The notes under the pieces are model-generated. The model searched no databases. It saw only the letters and a list, made by a program, of their open reading frames with translations, and was not told the DNA's origin. The position numbers were made by a program, and so were the translations under genes. From positions 1 through 30,000 of the forward strand of contig LUCW03001602.1 in the NCBI GenBank assembly GCA_001586965.3: a DNA stretch of 30,000 nt. Direction: 5' to 3'. Positions 1 to 10,158 of this stretch are shown one piece after another. This stretch comes from Sphaeroforma sirkka (taxonomy: Eukaryota > Opisthokonta > Ichthyosporea > Ichthyophonida). How positions within the stretch are numbered: position 1 is the first letter of the stretch; every line of letters begins with the position of its first letter.

Positions 1-339
1 CTTCGGTTTGCAAAGTACCAATCATCTACCAACCTTCTCTTCTTTCGAGCCTGCGCGGCAGTTCGCCAACAAACCGCACTTTACAACTTAGCACTTTCCG
101 AACTTATTAGTTTTCAAACTTACATGTCATCGCCCACACTTAGAAGTTCTCACACTCTTATTAAAGCCCAGGAACATTACCGAAAGTTCGGTACTTAAAA
201 TACCAGCATTGTTTAAATCAGAGATAAATACCGTTGATATTACAAATTGGACTATTTATTTGTGTTTTGATTTGTAATGTTTTTAGTAGGGTTTAAACTT
301 TTAGACAAACTTGAAAAACAATAGTATTCTCTATTAAAA

Positions 340-383
340 AAAACAAAACAAACCCATATTTGTGTTTTGCTTTGTTTTGTTTT
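340..383. repeat. 13-bp inverted repeat, A/C-rich arm and T/G-rich arm
   Basis: The arm at 340-352 (AAAACAAAACAAA) is the exact reverse complement of 371-383, with an 18-base loop. The right arm belongs to a T/G-rich stretch related to 257-275. Low complexity makes chance or slippage a plausible origin. No function is implied. Confidence 0.6.
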
Positions 384-1033
384 GTATAAAAATTTGGTTC
401 CTGATACTGGGAATTGCTGACATACTGCAGACAGCTGAGCAGTGTTGAAACCCTAAACCGTCTGCTGAGTGCTGACTCATGCTGCTGACTGGAGGCCGTG
501 GGGCGTGGAGGCGTATACTGCTGATACTTGTTTTGCTTGTTTTTTTATATAAGGTCCCTCAAATTTCCCAAAATTCGGTCCTTACTCTTCAAATGCAAAA
601 AAGTCGGCCCAAAAAAAATGATTATCACAGTTTTGGCCAAAAAATCATAAAATTCCAAAATTCGGTAGTAGTAGCTTTATTCTTAGGTTTACGATATAAA
701 GCAGTCTTTTAGTCCTCTTCGTCCATGTTTTTTCTTATGTTCTTAGTGAAAGTCTCAACTCTAACGCTGGACGTGGACTGCTTTTATAGTCCGCCGGGAC
801 CTATCTTTATCTATTCCGGAGCGAACTTGTACTACTAACATCCTAGGCTATTAACTATAACTATAACACTCGTAGTGAGAGGAAAAGGCACGGGCCAAAA
901 AAACCTCTCTGCTGAAGTTCTCGAACTTTCTCATGGCGTCATCGTCTATGTATATTCGTAGACACTTTCGCTCTGTTCGTGAATATACATGGACAATTTT
1001 AAGTTTAACCCATGAGAATGACACTCAAAATCA

Positions 1034-1076
1034 TCAGGGCCTGGTTATATACGATTAACCCTGGCTTGGGCCCTGA
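1034..1076. repeat. Two-part hairpin
   Basis: The outer arms TCAGGGCC (1034-1041) and GGCCCTGA (1069-1076) are perfect complements. Inside them GGTTA (1043-1047) pairs with TAACC (1056-1060). It could be part of a small non-coding RNA or of a short inverted-repeat element, or be chance. No terminal repeats or target duplication were found around it. Confidence 0.45.
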
Positions 1077-1163
1077 AATAAAACCCAATATGAATTTCCG
1101 AAATCATGACTCATCATTCGGGACCTGCCAAAATTCAAGGACCGAAGAGTCTCGAAAATTCAT

Positions 1164-3139
1164 TAGGGATAGTATTATTTATTTCAAAAATGATAAGTAT
1201 GTATAAATTCTAAACCCTAAGAGGCGGAACCAACAAGCACGATGATTTGGTTTGAACCGAATTTGGAAGTAGTACTTCAACAGCGTGATTAGCCGGGGTA
1301 TGAGGAACATCTGTTGATGTGTCAGGAACGGGTGAGGGTACGGTGGTTCTTCAATATGCTGGAGAAAAGATCCAAGGTGTTCGTGGAGGGTCCAGATACC
1401 GTGAAGTCGTGGCACTCCTGTAATTACTGAAGGAAGTCAGGGCCAATGGACGGCAGTTTGGACCTACCAGGATGCGTCGAATCAGTTGTTGGGTGCAGGT
1501 AAAGTGGCTGGTAGTGAACTTGAGGCTACCGGGGCAGACAGGGCAGAGACAGCCGTCGGTGCGGTAGTCGAGCAATGTGAACATGTACGTATTCGATACA
1601 ATCATAGCATAGAGCCGGATTGGTGTAGACTCGAAGCAGCGATTGAAGCTGTCGTGTATGGCTGTGTCTCGGTTTAAGGCTGGCGGTTTACCCATAACCA
1701 GGTGGTAGTAGTATTGGCGCCGGGGCATTGCCACGATCCCCTTGTTGGACAAGCGTTTCGTTGAGTTCTTCCTAATGTCGTCACAGCGTTGGCGGAGAGC
1801 TACTTGGTCGGGTGTACGCCCGCCCGTGGTTTTGTGTACAGTTTTTAGGTGAGCATAGATACTGTAAGGAAGCGCAGTGATGGTTTGTCGTGAGTCCAGG
1901 CGGGTTGCGTCAGAGGTTATGTGGATTTGTGCTGGCCATTTAGTCGAGGGCAACCTCAAACTCCGAGGTAGTCTGCGAATGATCGCGCGGGAAGCAGGCC
2001 GTAAAAGCGAAGTAAGTTTGTTTGATGTTTGGAAAACCGAGGTTATTTAGTGCCCGTGATGATGGCTGCTGCTTGGATAAGTGATGAGTTAAAGCGCTCA
2101 AACAGGGGTACAAAGCATCCTTCCATATAGGCGGAGCCCAGGCAATAATGTTCAGCCCATATGTAGCCGTTGATAGGATGAATGTTCTGAATACCACCAG
2201 TAGGTTCGGGGGGTGACGCCAGCTGAAGCCATGGAAGCCATAAGCGCGGAAAGAGGCGATACCCAGTGACAATGCTGCAACCAGGGATTCCATATGTCTG
2301 GCGAGGTTGATCCTGGTATTTCGTGAGAGAGTTTGAGCCAAATCGGTGTTTCGGCTTGGCATGTGTAGGCGCCATCTTTAGGGGAGGTAACGTGTGTTCC
2401 AAGGTACGTCTGCAAGCGTCGGCGTGATAAGCTTACTATTTATACGGAGGTTGGCGCCGCGTGTCGCAAGTCGGTAGATCGTATTCGGGGTTTTAATGAC
2501 ACCCTGTTCGAAAATAATGTCATCTAAGAAGGGCTGGAGCGAAACCGATTGAGGTGCTTGGATCCGTGTGTCATCAACAAATAAATAAGAGCGGGGGAGC
2601 TTGGGCCGAAATTGTGCTAGCGTTACAGCTAAGGAATCAGTAGATAATAAAGAGCTGGGGGCCGACGATTGAGCCTTGCAGGATGCCATTCGTTCTATGG
2701 AATAGAGACGAGAGCGTGCAGCGATATATCACTCAGGTAGGGACCCTCCCAAACAGCGCGCGGACGCAGTTGATCCAGTTCTCGGGCATTCCAGCGTGAC
2801 GCAGAAGTACCCATAGGCGTGGGAAAGCGACCTTTTCATATGGCTTGGTTATGTCCAGACAGACGTCGTTCCACTCCTCTTCTGACTGTGTCTCAGATTC
2901 CATGGCGGCAAGTGCTTGGGTATGACAAAGAGTACCGTGATTTAAAGCCAGCTTGGGTAGCATGGGTAGCAGAGCCGGGGTGGCTCGTAATCAGATTAAG
3001 AAAGCACTTTTCAAAGATTCGTCTGACTATTTGGGTAAGCGTGATGGGGCGGAAGTCGGCGGGGAGATAATATCTGCATCGGCTTTCTTTGGGTGCACTG
3101 TCAGGAGGATGCAGTTCAGGGCTGCAGGGAAGGTACCCG
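1164..3139 (-). mobile_element. LINE (non-LTR retrotransposon), 3' part: RT palm to C-terminal zinc motif
   Basis: Read on the minus strand, this is the downstream half of a LINE ORF2. Near the right edge is an RT block with PKK and FRPIT-type residues. Next comes the palm motif A (LDITKPYEKV, near 2855), then an NGILQGS-like block near 2680 and the catalytic box FVDDT at about 2568-2582. A thumb and connection region follows, and last a C-terminal CxxC...HxxxC motif (about 1496-1546) typical of LINE ORF2 tails. The reading is spread over three frames (about 2963-2733, 2689-2378 and 2362-1351), so it carries several frameshifts and is not a working gene. Its 5' continuation lies past LTR element A1 at 10752, because codons run on across the CTTT target site (ELLK on the right, AGTFPAALN on the left). 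The exact 3' end is uncertain. A 38-bp motif at 1164-1201, repeated inside the LINE endonuclease region, is taken as the provisional end. The LINE clade was not assigned. Confidence 0.85.
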
Positions 3140-3143
3140 CTTT
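3140..3143. repeat. Left target-site duplication of A1 (CTTT)
   Basis: CTTT directly precedes the LTR start TGTAG and recurs at 10752-10755 directly after the 3' LTR end TTACA. A 4-bp duplication fits a DDE integrase, and the LINE reading frame continues through it. Confidence 0.85.
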
Positions 3144-3735
3144 TGTAGAAATACGGCCTCCGGTCAGTCTAAAATATCAAGATCAATTGAGATAATACAT
3201 TGGTTTTTTATTTGTATTTTAAATAATTTAGTACAAGCTCTTTTTCCAATATTTCCAAAGTGTTCTAAATTCACTTTGATGGCTCCAATAGCCTGAGTAT
3301 TTGGTATGACTCATCTACTTGGACCTATTTGAGACATTAGTAGATGTAGGATATTATAAACTAAATTTTATAATCTCGAACTACTACTTATAGATTTTGG
3401 TCCTCCGCCAATCTTCAAAATCAATAAGTCTTTTTTTTTTTTAACTTTTCTTCAGATGGAACTTTATTTATATCAGCTAATGTATTAACGTGGCTTACGT
3501 TATTATGTCTATTTACAAATTAGGCAAGTGGTCATGAACATTTAGTACTTCTAGTGAAAATTATTCAATAAAGAACAGCTAGAGGTACGCCCTGTGTGAT
3601 CGAGGATATTTAGGCTCTTAACAAGAGGCAGTCCCGATCATTCTTACACAAGCTACCACTGCTAAATCCTAACTGACTAAATTGTATTTTAGTTTAGTAT
3701 AGTTTGAAACTTAGTAATTTCCATCGAAGTTTACA
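3144..3735 (+). repeat. 5' LTR of A1
   Basis: It begins TGTAGAAATACGG and ends GAAGTTTACA, matching 10159-10751 almost throughout. An AATAAA at 3567-3572 followed by a GTG-rich stretch could serve as the polyadenylation signal at the R/U5 boundary. The sequence just after the LTR is not an obvious tRNA-complementary primer site, so the priming mode is unknown. Confidence 0.93.
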
Positions 3736-3814
3736 TATTTTTCAGTTATTTAGTAGTTACAGTAGTGTACTGCTTCTAGACTGTCTGACATCGATTTACT
3801 ATCCAGCAAATACT

Positions 3815-5817
3815 ATGGCTAAGGGTACTTCTAAAGGCAAGGGAGCCGCTAGCTCTAAGCCTGCTAAGCCTGCCGAGGTTCCTGAGGGTCCCTGTGGAAA
3901 CACCTAGCCTGTCTGGATTTGAGCCTGCCAAGGATACTGTTGGGGAAGCAAATTCTGAGGTAGGTACAGAGGATTATTCTGAGGATGACTCGTCGGATCC
4001 TAAAGCCTTGGAAGAAGAGGTATCTACTACCGCGGAAAGGCTCGCCAGCGTCCGTGTATCACCTAGGAGTGAAGCTCAGGACCCCAGCTTGCCCCTGACC
4101 ACGTGCCGTCAAATATTGGGGATAAACGTCGAAAGGCTGGAAAATTCGTGGATACGAATGTCGGGGGGGCATTATAACTCCACATCTAAAGGACACTCCA
4201 GCACAAATCCGGAGTGAAAAGGAAGTATTGGACCTGTCCGAAAATTTCGGTTTCGCCATCGATGGAGAAGCCATTCCATTCAGCTCAAATCTTGGGGCCG
4301 AAGCTGAGGACGCCATAACTCGACAACGAGTGGTTGGATCCTCTCAATCTCGACGCCAATTGAACCGCACTGAAGCGCTCTTGAAGGAGCTAGCGGCAGC
4401 AGCAGTTGTGGACCCCTCTATCGTGTCCCACTTGGCTGATATTCTTCCTATACCGAAGAAGAAGAAAAAATTCGGGCCCAGTTTCGAACCCGAGACCTAC
4501 TGGTTTACCAGCCAGTATGTTTACCACTAAGCCAGTTACCACTGGCGAGAGAGAAAATATTTCAAAATTTAATCTCTATAGCTCTGATGCTACCATTGAC
4601 CATCCTCTTGACAAACCTAACCCTGTCAGAGGATATGATCGTATGGAACTCGATGAGGCTTACCATCCTCGTAATATCGACCCTCATTTGCCAACTAACC
4701 CTGGTAATCACGATTTTGGCAATCGCTACACCAGTACCTCGTTAGAGAGTTCCCGCTCTAATCCTGAGGATGAGGAAGTGAGAACCAGACATACTCGTCT
4801 CAGGCTATTACGCTCTGGTATTCAAGTCCTTGAGGACCGTCTATTGAATGACTCTGACCTTGACGATAGGAAAGCGGATAACATTGCTATCTAATCGATA
4901 ACAAGAGAAAGGAAATAGACACCATCTTGGCACTAGCAGCCCGTAGCACTGAGCATGAGCCTCGTGAACACTTAGAACCAAGCTTTATAAAGCAGCTAGG
5001 TAACGCGCAGGCTGAGGTCGATTTCTCTACTAATGAGAGTACAGTGGAGACACTGAAGGCCTTCGACCAACTTAAGGAGTCTGCCAGTTCTGTGAGCCAG
5101 GTGAGGTGAATGGCGAACTATCTTGAAGGCTCATGAGCCCAACTGGAAAGCCCTACCCTGGCACCAGTTGCGTGATAATATACTTAACACCTTTTTTTGA
5201 AGATGCACGTGACCGTGAACTTCTAGAGTCTCGCAAGCTCTTTGCGAACGATACCACTATTCGAGGTGCTCTAGCTCATATGACACATATGAATACTCGG
5301 ATGGGTGGTCGTACTATATACTGGAATATTTATTAATTTGTCAGATGATGGAGACTCTGGGAGCTAACCTCTTTAAGAAAGTCAATGATGACATCATCGC
5401 CTATGGTGATTTGCGATCTATGCCTTGGTCTGTCTTTGAGAAGATAGTACACAAGCATACCAATTCCTCTACTAGAGTACTTAGTACCACGAGCTACACC
5501 CAGCCCACTAAGCGAAACGCAGTAGAGACTAATACTGCGCGTAGTACTAAGAAACCTCGCACTACTACTGGAGGGGGTACTGGCTCTACTTCTACTGAAC
5601 CGAAAGGTGATAAGAAGGTGAGAGCGCCTTGTAAGAAGTGTGGTTACAACCTCACAAAACGTAATGGCAAGTGGAATGGTAGACACGACCCTGTTAAGTG
5701 TGCACCAGGCAAGCCAGATTTTGGACACTATATGAAAGAGTGTGCTACTTGCAAGGGTACTAACGGTTGGCACAAAGAGGATTGCAAGGACTTACCGGAC
5801 GTCCAAGTTAAGCACTG
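3815..5817 (+). pseudogene. gag region of A1
   Basis: The region begins with ATGGCTAAGGG at 3815 and a Lys/Ala/Ser/Pro-rich head (MAKGTSKGKGAA). An acidic, disordered stretch follows, then a helical capsid-like section ending near 5330. A basic linker leads to two Cys-rich motifs at about 5629-5790, the second being C-x2-C-x6-H-x3-C, a zinc-knuckle-like RNA-binding end typical of Gag. The central part is more continuous in A3 (27268-28557, minus strand), which supports its reading as Gag although no named Gag domain was recognised. The region is broken in several places and interrupted by a tRNA-like insertion. A Gag would package the element RNA into particles. This copy is a fossil. Confidence 0.75.
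4465..4541 (-). other. tRNA-like (possible SINE head) sequence inside A1 gag
   Basis: On the minus strand there is a perfect A-box consensus, TGGCTTAGTGG (4524-4534), and a B box, GGTTCGAAACT (4480-4490). Their starts are 44 bases apart, exactly as in tRNA genes. A stem ACTGG/CCAGT sits where the anticodon arm belongs, though with an eight-base loop. A run of six T (4465-4470) follows, as a Pol III terminator would. The would-be acceptor arm (TGGTAAC) has no matching 3' strand, so this is not a functional tRNA gene. It may be a degenerate tRNA gene or a tRNA-derived SINE head inserted antisense in A1. The part of A3 that can be aligned stops right beside this point, so A3 does not show whether it is ancestral. 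Confidence 0.6.
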
Positions 5818-5827
5818 ACAGTACCAT

Positions 5828-6260
5828 ATGTGCGCACTAGAGCAAGATTATGAGAAAATGTTCAATAAAATCTATACCAAAGGAGATGAACGTATCTTTC
5901 AAACAGTTTTCGTAAATGGAGAAAAAGTTATGGCACTATTTGATCCAGGGGCTGAAGTCTCTGCTATCTCACGCCGAGTAGCCTACGCTACAGATATGGC
6001 TGTCCATAACGAAACAACTGATTTAATCTTGGGAAATGGCAAAGTTACTACTTGCGAACAAGCCATTGACTATGCACACATAATGCTGTCAGATAGAAGA
6101 GAAGTGAAGACTCGCCTAATCGTTACTGACATGTCTCAGAAATACGATTTAATTATAGGTATGACTGATCTTCTCAGTTTAGGTATAACACTCACTGGTC
6201 TGCCTAATGGGCTAGACCCGAATAAAGATCAGTCCGATGATAATATGTTAAAGATACCTA
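5828..6260 (+). pseudogene. A1 aspartic protease region
   Basis: This is the retropepsin-type segment at the head of pol. A FDPGAEVSAIS motif (near residue 40 of the segment starting MCALEQDYEKM) sits where retropepsins have their catalytic Asp-x-Gly. A YDLIIGMTDLL motif about 75 residues later matches the hydrophobic-hydrophobic-Gly core (ILG-type) of the fold. A3 carries the same segment (27251 down to about 26830) with only a few amino-acid differences. In the family the protease matures Gag-Pol inside particles. Confidence 0.75.
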
Positions 6261-6299
6261 AGCCTCCGGAAGGTGAAGCAAAGGATATGATTCCGCACT

Positions 6300-7720
6300 T
6301 CACCGATATAATTATGGACTTAATTATACAAAACAGGAAGATTGCAATAACTGACTGGTGTATGTTTAAGTTCTCTAATGGGTACGTTAGACTTGACTTA
6401 ACAAACGTCGACTTCTCTAAGTTAAAGTGTCCTTCACATAACTACGTGAGTTGGAGACACAAAGACGTTGTCAAAACCCAAATCGAAGATTGGTTAAAAC
6501 AGGGTCTAATTGAAATTAATTATGATGCAACCCCAGTTAACTTAGCTCTCTTAGCGGTCGATCAATATAAATCCGATGGAACGTTTAGTAAAACAAGAGT
6601 AGTACTAGACCTGTCGCCAATCAACAAACTAATTCCGCAACATAGTTTTCCCTTACCTAAGATAAGCGAGATACTACGCAAAATGGAGGTGCGACTATCT
6701 TTTCCAAGATAGACTTAAAAGCTGCATTCCATCAACTACAAAGATATATCAGCCTCATAGGAAATAATACCTTTCCTTTACTTGGCAAGGTAAGAAGTAC
6801 CAGTTTAAAGGTGCACCTGAAGGCTTACACATGTTACCTTCTTTCTTCCAACAAGTTATGATGGAACTATTTGCGGACCTGTCGTATAACGTATCAGTCT
6901 ATTTAGATGATATAGTTATCTTTACAAAGACAGCACATGAACATGCTAAACTCGTTAAAGAAGTCTTAAAGCGACTTAATCATGCTAAACTTAAGATTAA
7001 CGAGGACAAGTGTTCTTTTGCTAAAGATACTATACACTTACTTGGCTACAAAGTATCTGCAGCAGGGGTAGAAATTGATCCTGGCAAGAAACAGTTTCTG
7101 TTGGATTTATCAACACCAATTACTGGAAGAGATGTGAACTCTGTGTGTGGGTTTGTTAACTTCTTCTCGGATTCGGTACCGCATCTTTCTCATTACTTAA
7201 AGCCTTTCAGTCACCTACGGCTGCACAAAGGACCTTTGGGAAAGCTTTGGACTAAAGAATGTGATGATGCATTTAAACTAGTCAAAAGTAAAGTAATGGA
7301 CGCACCCATCATGCAGTACCCTGTGGATGGTGTCCCTTTCAAGTAGCAACCGACGCTTCAGATCGAGCGGTAGGTGGAGTGCTTTACCAAACGATAAATG
7401 GTAAACCGCGCTACATACAATTCTTTAGCAAGAGTTATAATAAGAGTCAACGGAATTACCCTACCGTTAAACAAGAGCTCCTTGCTATAGTTACTGCGCT
7501 AAGACAGTTTAAAGACTACCTTTATGGAAGTTACTTTACTGTCGCCTGTGATCAAAAGTCTTCAACATACTTAAAGATATGAACCCTGATTCACAGTTGG
7601 TGAGCCGCTGGCATGACATTATTGCCAAGTTCGCTTTTAATATAACACACATACCAGGAATACATAACCATCTTCCTGACATGCTCTCTCGACTTGTGCC
7701 CGACTACCAGAAAACAGCCA
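6300..7720 (+). pseudogene. A1 reverse transcriptase and RNase H region
   Basis: The RT fingers and palm carry TRVVLDLSPINKLIP and FPLPKI blocks, then the SVYLDDIVIF catalytic box near 6900 and the LLGYKVSAAGVEIDP thumb region near 7040. RNase H follows: a DASDRAVGGVLYQ block, QELLAIV and the C-terminal SRWHDIIAKF...IPGIHNHLPDMLSRL stretch near 7700, which is the usual Ty3 RNase H ending. The YLDD box and RT-RNase H-integrase order place the element in Ty3/gypsy rather than Ty1/copia. The region is broken in several places. Confidence 0.88.
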
Positions 7721-7784
7721 AGGAGTTATTAGCAACCGATTGGATGCTAAATAAGAAATGGTTTAACCTCGCTCAATCACGATG

Positions 7785-8040
7785 GGGTCCATTTACTGTT
7801 GATATGTTCGCCGCAGAACATAACAAACAGGTTTCTGAATATAGGTCGTTGACTCATCCTAAAGGTGATGCATTTCAGCTTGACTTATCAAAGCATAATG
7901 CGTGGGCTAACCCACCTTGTCAACTTATCGCACAGTTGATAAATTAGGTTAATATTACTAAATCTACCATTACGCTGTTGTCCCTTACGTAACTCCGACC
8001 CATGGATACGTGATTTAATTAATATGATTCAAGACGAACC
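7785..8040 (+). pseudogene. A1 methyltransferase-like segment between RNase H and integrase
   Basis: After the RNase H end comes a segment reading GPFTVDMFAAEHNKQ, then a DAFQLDLS block and an NPP motif at 7909-7917 (ANPPC here, ANPPW in both A2 copies). The pattern VDxFA...DAF...NPP(W/F)xxI resembles the adenine-methyltransferase (Dam-like) segment known from DIRS-type retroelements, where (D/N)PP(Y/F/W) is the methyltransferase motif IV. It is not a normal part of Ty3/gypsy pol. The similarity was judged by eye; a profile search with the Dam methyltransferase family would be decisive. Whether it was ever catalytic is unknown. Confidence 0.5.
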
Positions 8041-8539
8041 TATTTATGTCGACCGTGAAACCGACACGTTCTTGTATCAGGGATCCCATTCTATTAAGAA
8101 GACACCTTGGAAACACACCATTGTTTATCGCATCGCCTGCAGGTACCACTAAGAGGAAACCCTCAACCGAATTCTTAGCTAAACTAGAGGAGTCTAAAGA
8201 GTTTGAACAGAAGCTCAAGACTCGTACAACACATGCACCCAACAAGATTGCAGTCGAGGTAATGCCGATTGAAACGGCATTAGATCGTAAACACATGGAA
8301 CTAGCTAAAGCCATGGATCAAAGACTCAAAACTCTAAGAGAACCTGAAGCTCGCACTCAACTACTTAAAGCGCTGCTTAAAGAACAGCCAGGAGTTGCGA
8401 AACAACTGAAGAAGATACTTCAACAATCCAATGTTGTCAATTATGTATCTCAGGAGTCTACCCCTCCTGATACTGAGGTTGCCCTTTCCAACAGGACTAT
8501 GGTTCATCCAGCCAGCGTTACGCAGAATCTGACTGACTT

Positions 8540-9476
8540 AGAGGAGCTCGAAAGTAGAGTTAAAATTATACATAATTTAACGCATCGAGCATATGAGCAT
8601 ACTTATAAAATGGCTATTCGTGCAGGGCTTGATCACCCGGCGCTGAAAGAAACCATACGTGAAGTATACCGACGCTGTACTGATTGTGAAAAGAACCAGA
8701 TCAAGCGATACGGTTGGGCACCCCTAAAAAGTGCGACAGAAGACCAACCGATGCGCCGAGTCATAGTCGATTTGGTTAAACTCCCGCGATCCAAGCATAC
8801 TGGCGATGTACATATCTGTCATTTCTTATGTGTGGCTTCGGGCTATAACTTGCTTTATGCAATACCGAACAAACGTCCACAAACAGTGGCAGAATTATGC
8901 TATCACGTCTTCAATGACTTCGGTTTCCCCCGAGTACTATGTTCTGATAACGGTAGTGAGTTTTGTACCGACGTAATGGAGGCACTTATACTCGTATCAG
9001 GCATGACCCATAGGCGTGGTGCTCCTTACAAACCTCAAACGCAGGGTGCAAATGAGACACGTCATAGAGAACTTAAGAAACTCTTGCGTACCGCACTAGA
9101 CGACGTTGAGGATATGTGGCCTTATCATTTGAAATGGGTTCAGACTCAAATGAATAACTGCATGAATCCTCAAACTGGAACACTCCCGTTTCACTATTTC
9201 TTTGGCCGCTATAGTGAATTACAAGCAACGTTTGATAAAACTGCGCCCGAGAAACACGCTACCCCGTGGCTACAAAAGATCGAGCATATGCAGAACGTTG
9301 TTTACCCCTGTTTACTCGAGCACAAAAATCGCGTCCTACTTAAAGCGTATGACCGATGGAATAACACTAAGAACATTGTTCAGTTCAAAGTCGGCGATTA
9401 CGTTAACATTATAAATCGAAACGCCAACGTTACCGAACTCTCTGACGATAGGACCTTTTGTTATTTCCTACCATGA
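8540..9476 (+). pseudogene. A1 integrase region
   Basis: This is the longest uninterrupted part of the element; its reading frame begins upstream at 8046. An HxH...CxxC zinc-binding head (HNLTHRAYEHTYK through RRCTDCEKNQ) is followed by the rve catalytic core: Asp in VIVDLVKLP (codon 8769), Asp in CSDNGSEF (codon 8946) and Glu in GANETRHRELK (codon 9054). The last spacing is 35 residues, the classic D,D35E arrangement. A basic C-terminal stretch with VQFKVGDYVNI matches the SH3-like part of integrases (FxxGDxV). In the family this enzyme inserts the cDNA and makes short target duplications, which fits the 4-bp CTTT repeat seen here. Confidence 0.92.
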
Positions 9477-9498
9477 TGAGAAGAGTGATACTTACGAA

Positions 9499-10032
9499 GT
9501 GAATAACATTGATGGTACTAGCGCAACCAATCTAGGCACTCACCGTATCCCTACCTCCGAACTCTCATTCGCTCGCTCATTTGATTCTGATGTACCAGTT
9601 ATGGAGTCACAAGTCAAAGATATAATTGACAAAACATCCGAAGACGGTTACACTTACTACAAGACCCGTTTCATGGATGGGACAGTAGCTTGGCTAACCT
9701 CCGATGCATTTCGTGAATCTCGCGGCTTTCTTCGTATCTTTAATAAGAAATGGAATAAGCGTTCACATAAGAACACACGAGATAAACGAAAAGGGTTTCC
9801 TCAGGTGACTACAAACCCTGACGGATCTGAAATTCCCTATTTGCCACCTACTTCCTACGTGACTAAACTTTCTGATCTGCTTACCAACAGTGCAGAAAAT
9901 TGTTCAAACTTACTTACTAATGAAGAACAGCCTTTGGCTATTACCTTACCAAATAATAAACGTAAGGCGCCTATATCGGAAATGGTTACTGGACCAAATA
10001 CTAAACGACATAGAGTACAACATGAGTCTTGA
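9499..10032 (+). pseudogene. A1 pol C-terminal tail, chromodomain-like
   Basis: The tail has a block VKDIIDKTSEDGYTYYKTRF...VAWLTSDAF (about 9613-9714). It resembles the chromodomain layout of a leading valine strand, a Y..YxxxF/W strand and a W..xxxF closing helix. It is followed by a basic Lys/Arg-rich stretch and a nuclear-localisation-like KKRKAP/TKRHR end. Chromoviruses use such tails to steer integration to particular chromatin. The match is by eye and the aromatic cage is not fully clear, so this could be just a GPY/F-type integrase tail. Confidence 0.45.
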
Positions 10033-10140
10033 ACTCGTACATATAGGCACATACTTACTCGATAAGTCATGACCGAAACCGTTTTGCTTTGGTTTTCGCT
10101 TTACCAACTAGATCGTATCTTAACGTACGTTCGTAGTTCT

Positions 10141-10158
10141 AAAAGCTACTGGGGGCTA
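10141..10158 (+). promoter_or_regulatory. Polypurine-tract region next to 3' LTR
   Basis: A purine-rich stretch with a run of five G (AAAAGCTACTGGGGGCTA) directly precedes the LTR start. This is the expected place for the plus-strand primer of an LTR element. Confidence 0.5.

Larger units (their letters stand above)
1..1163. other. AT-rich left flank, no recognised gene
   Basis: No open frame here has a recognisable domain. The stretch holds long A/T runs, a 13-bp inverted repeat (340-383), a hairpin-like inverted repeat (1034-1076), a 12-base direct repeat (568-579 and 655-666) and a short CCCTAAA-like stretch at 448-459. A 77-codon frame at 479-712 has low-complexity composition and no motif. 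If the LINE to the right inserted into element B, the missing half of B would be expected here, but no RT, RNase H or integrase motif is visible on the minus strand. It is best read as intergenic or old unrecognised repeat DNA. Confidence 0.5.

Noticed and set aside
479-712. 77-codon frame in the left flank as a gene
   Set aside because: There is no domain, it runs through A-rich low-complexity text, and no promoter or splice evidence was seen.
4465-4541. Functional tRNA gene
   Set aside because: The acceptor arms do not pair, the T-stem is mismatched and the anticodon loop has eight bases.
5333-5773. 146-codon minus-strand frame antisense to A1 gag, also seen at 27307-27747 in A3
   Set aside because: It is a shadow of the gag Cys-rich region, with a skewed Ser/Thr-rich composition, and is conserved only because the sense strand is.
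8046-9476. Long open frame as a host gene
   Set aside because: The zinc head, catalytic triad and position inside LTR element A1 make it the integrase region.
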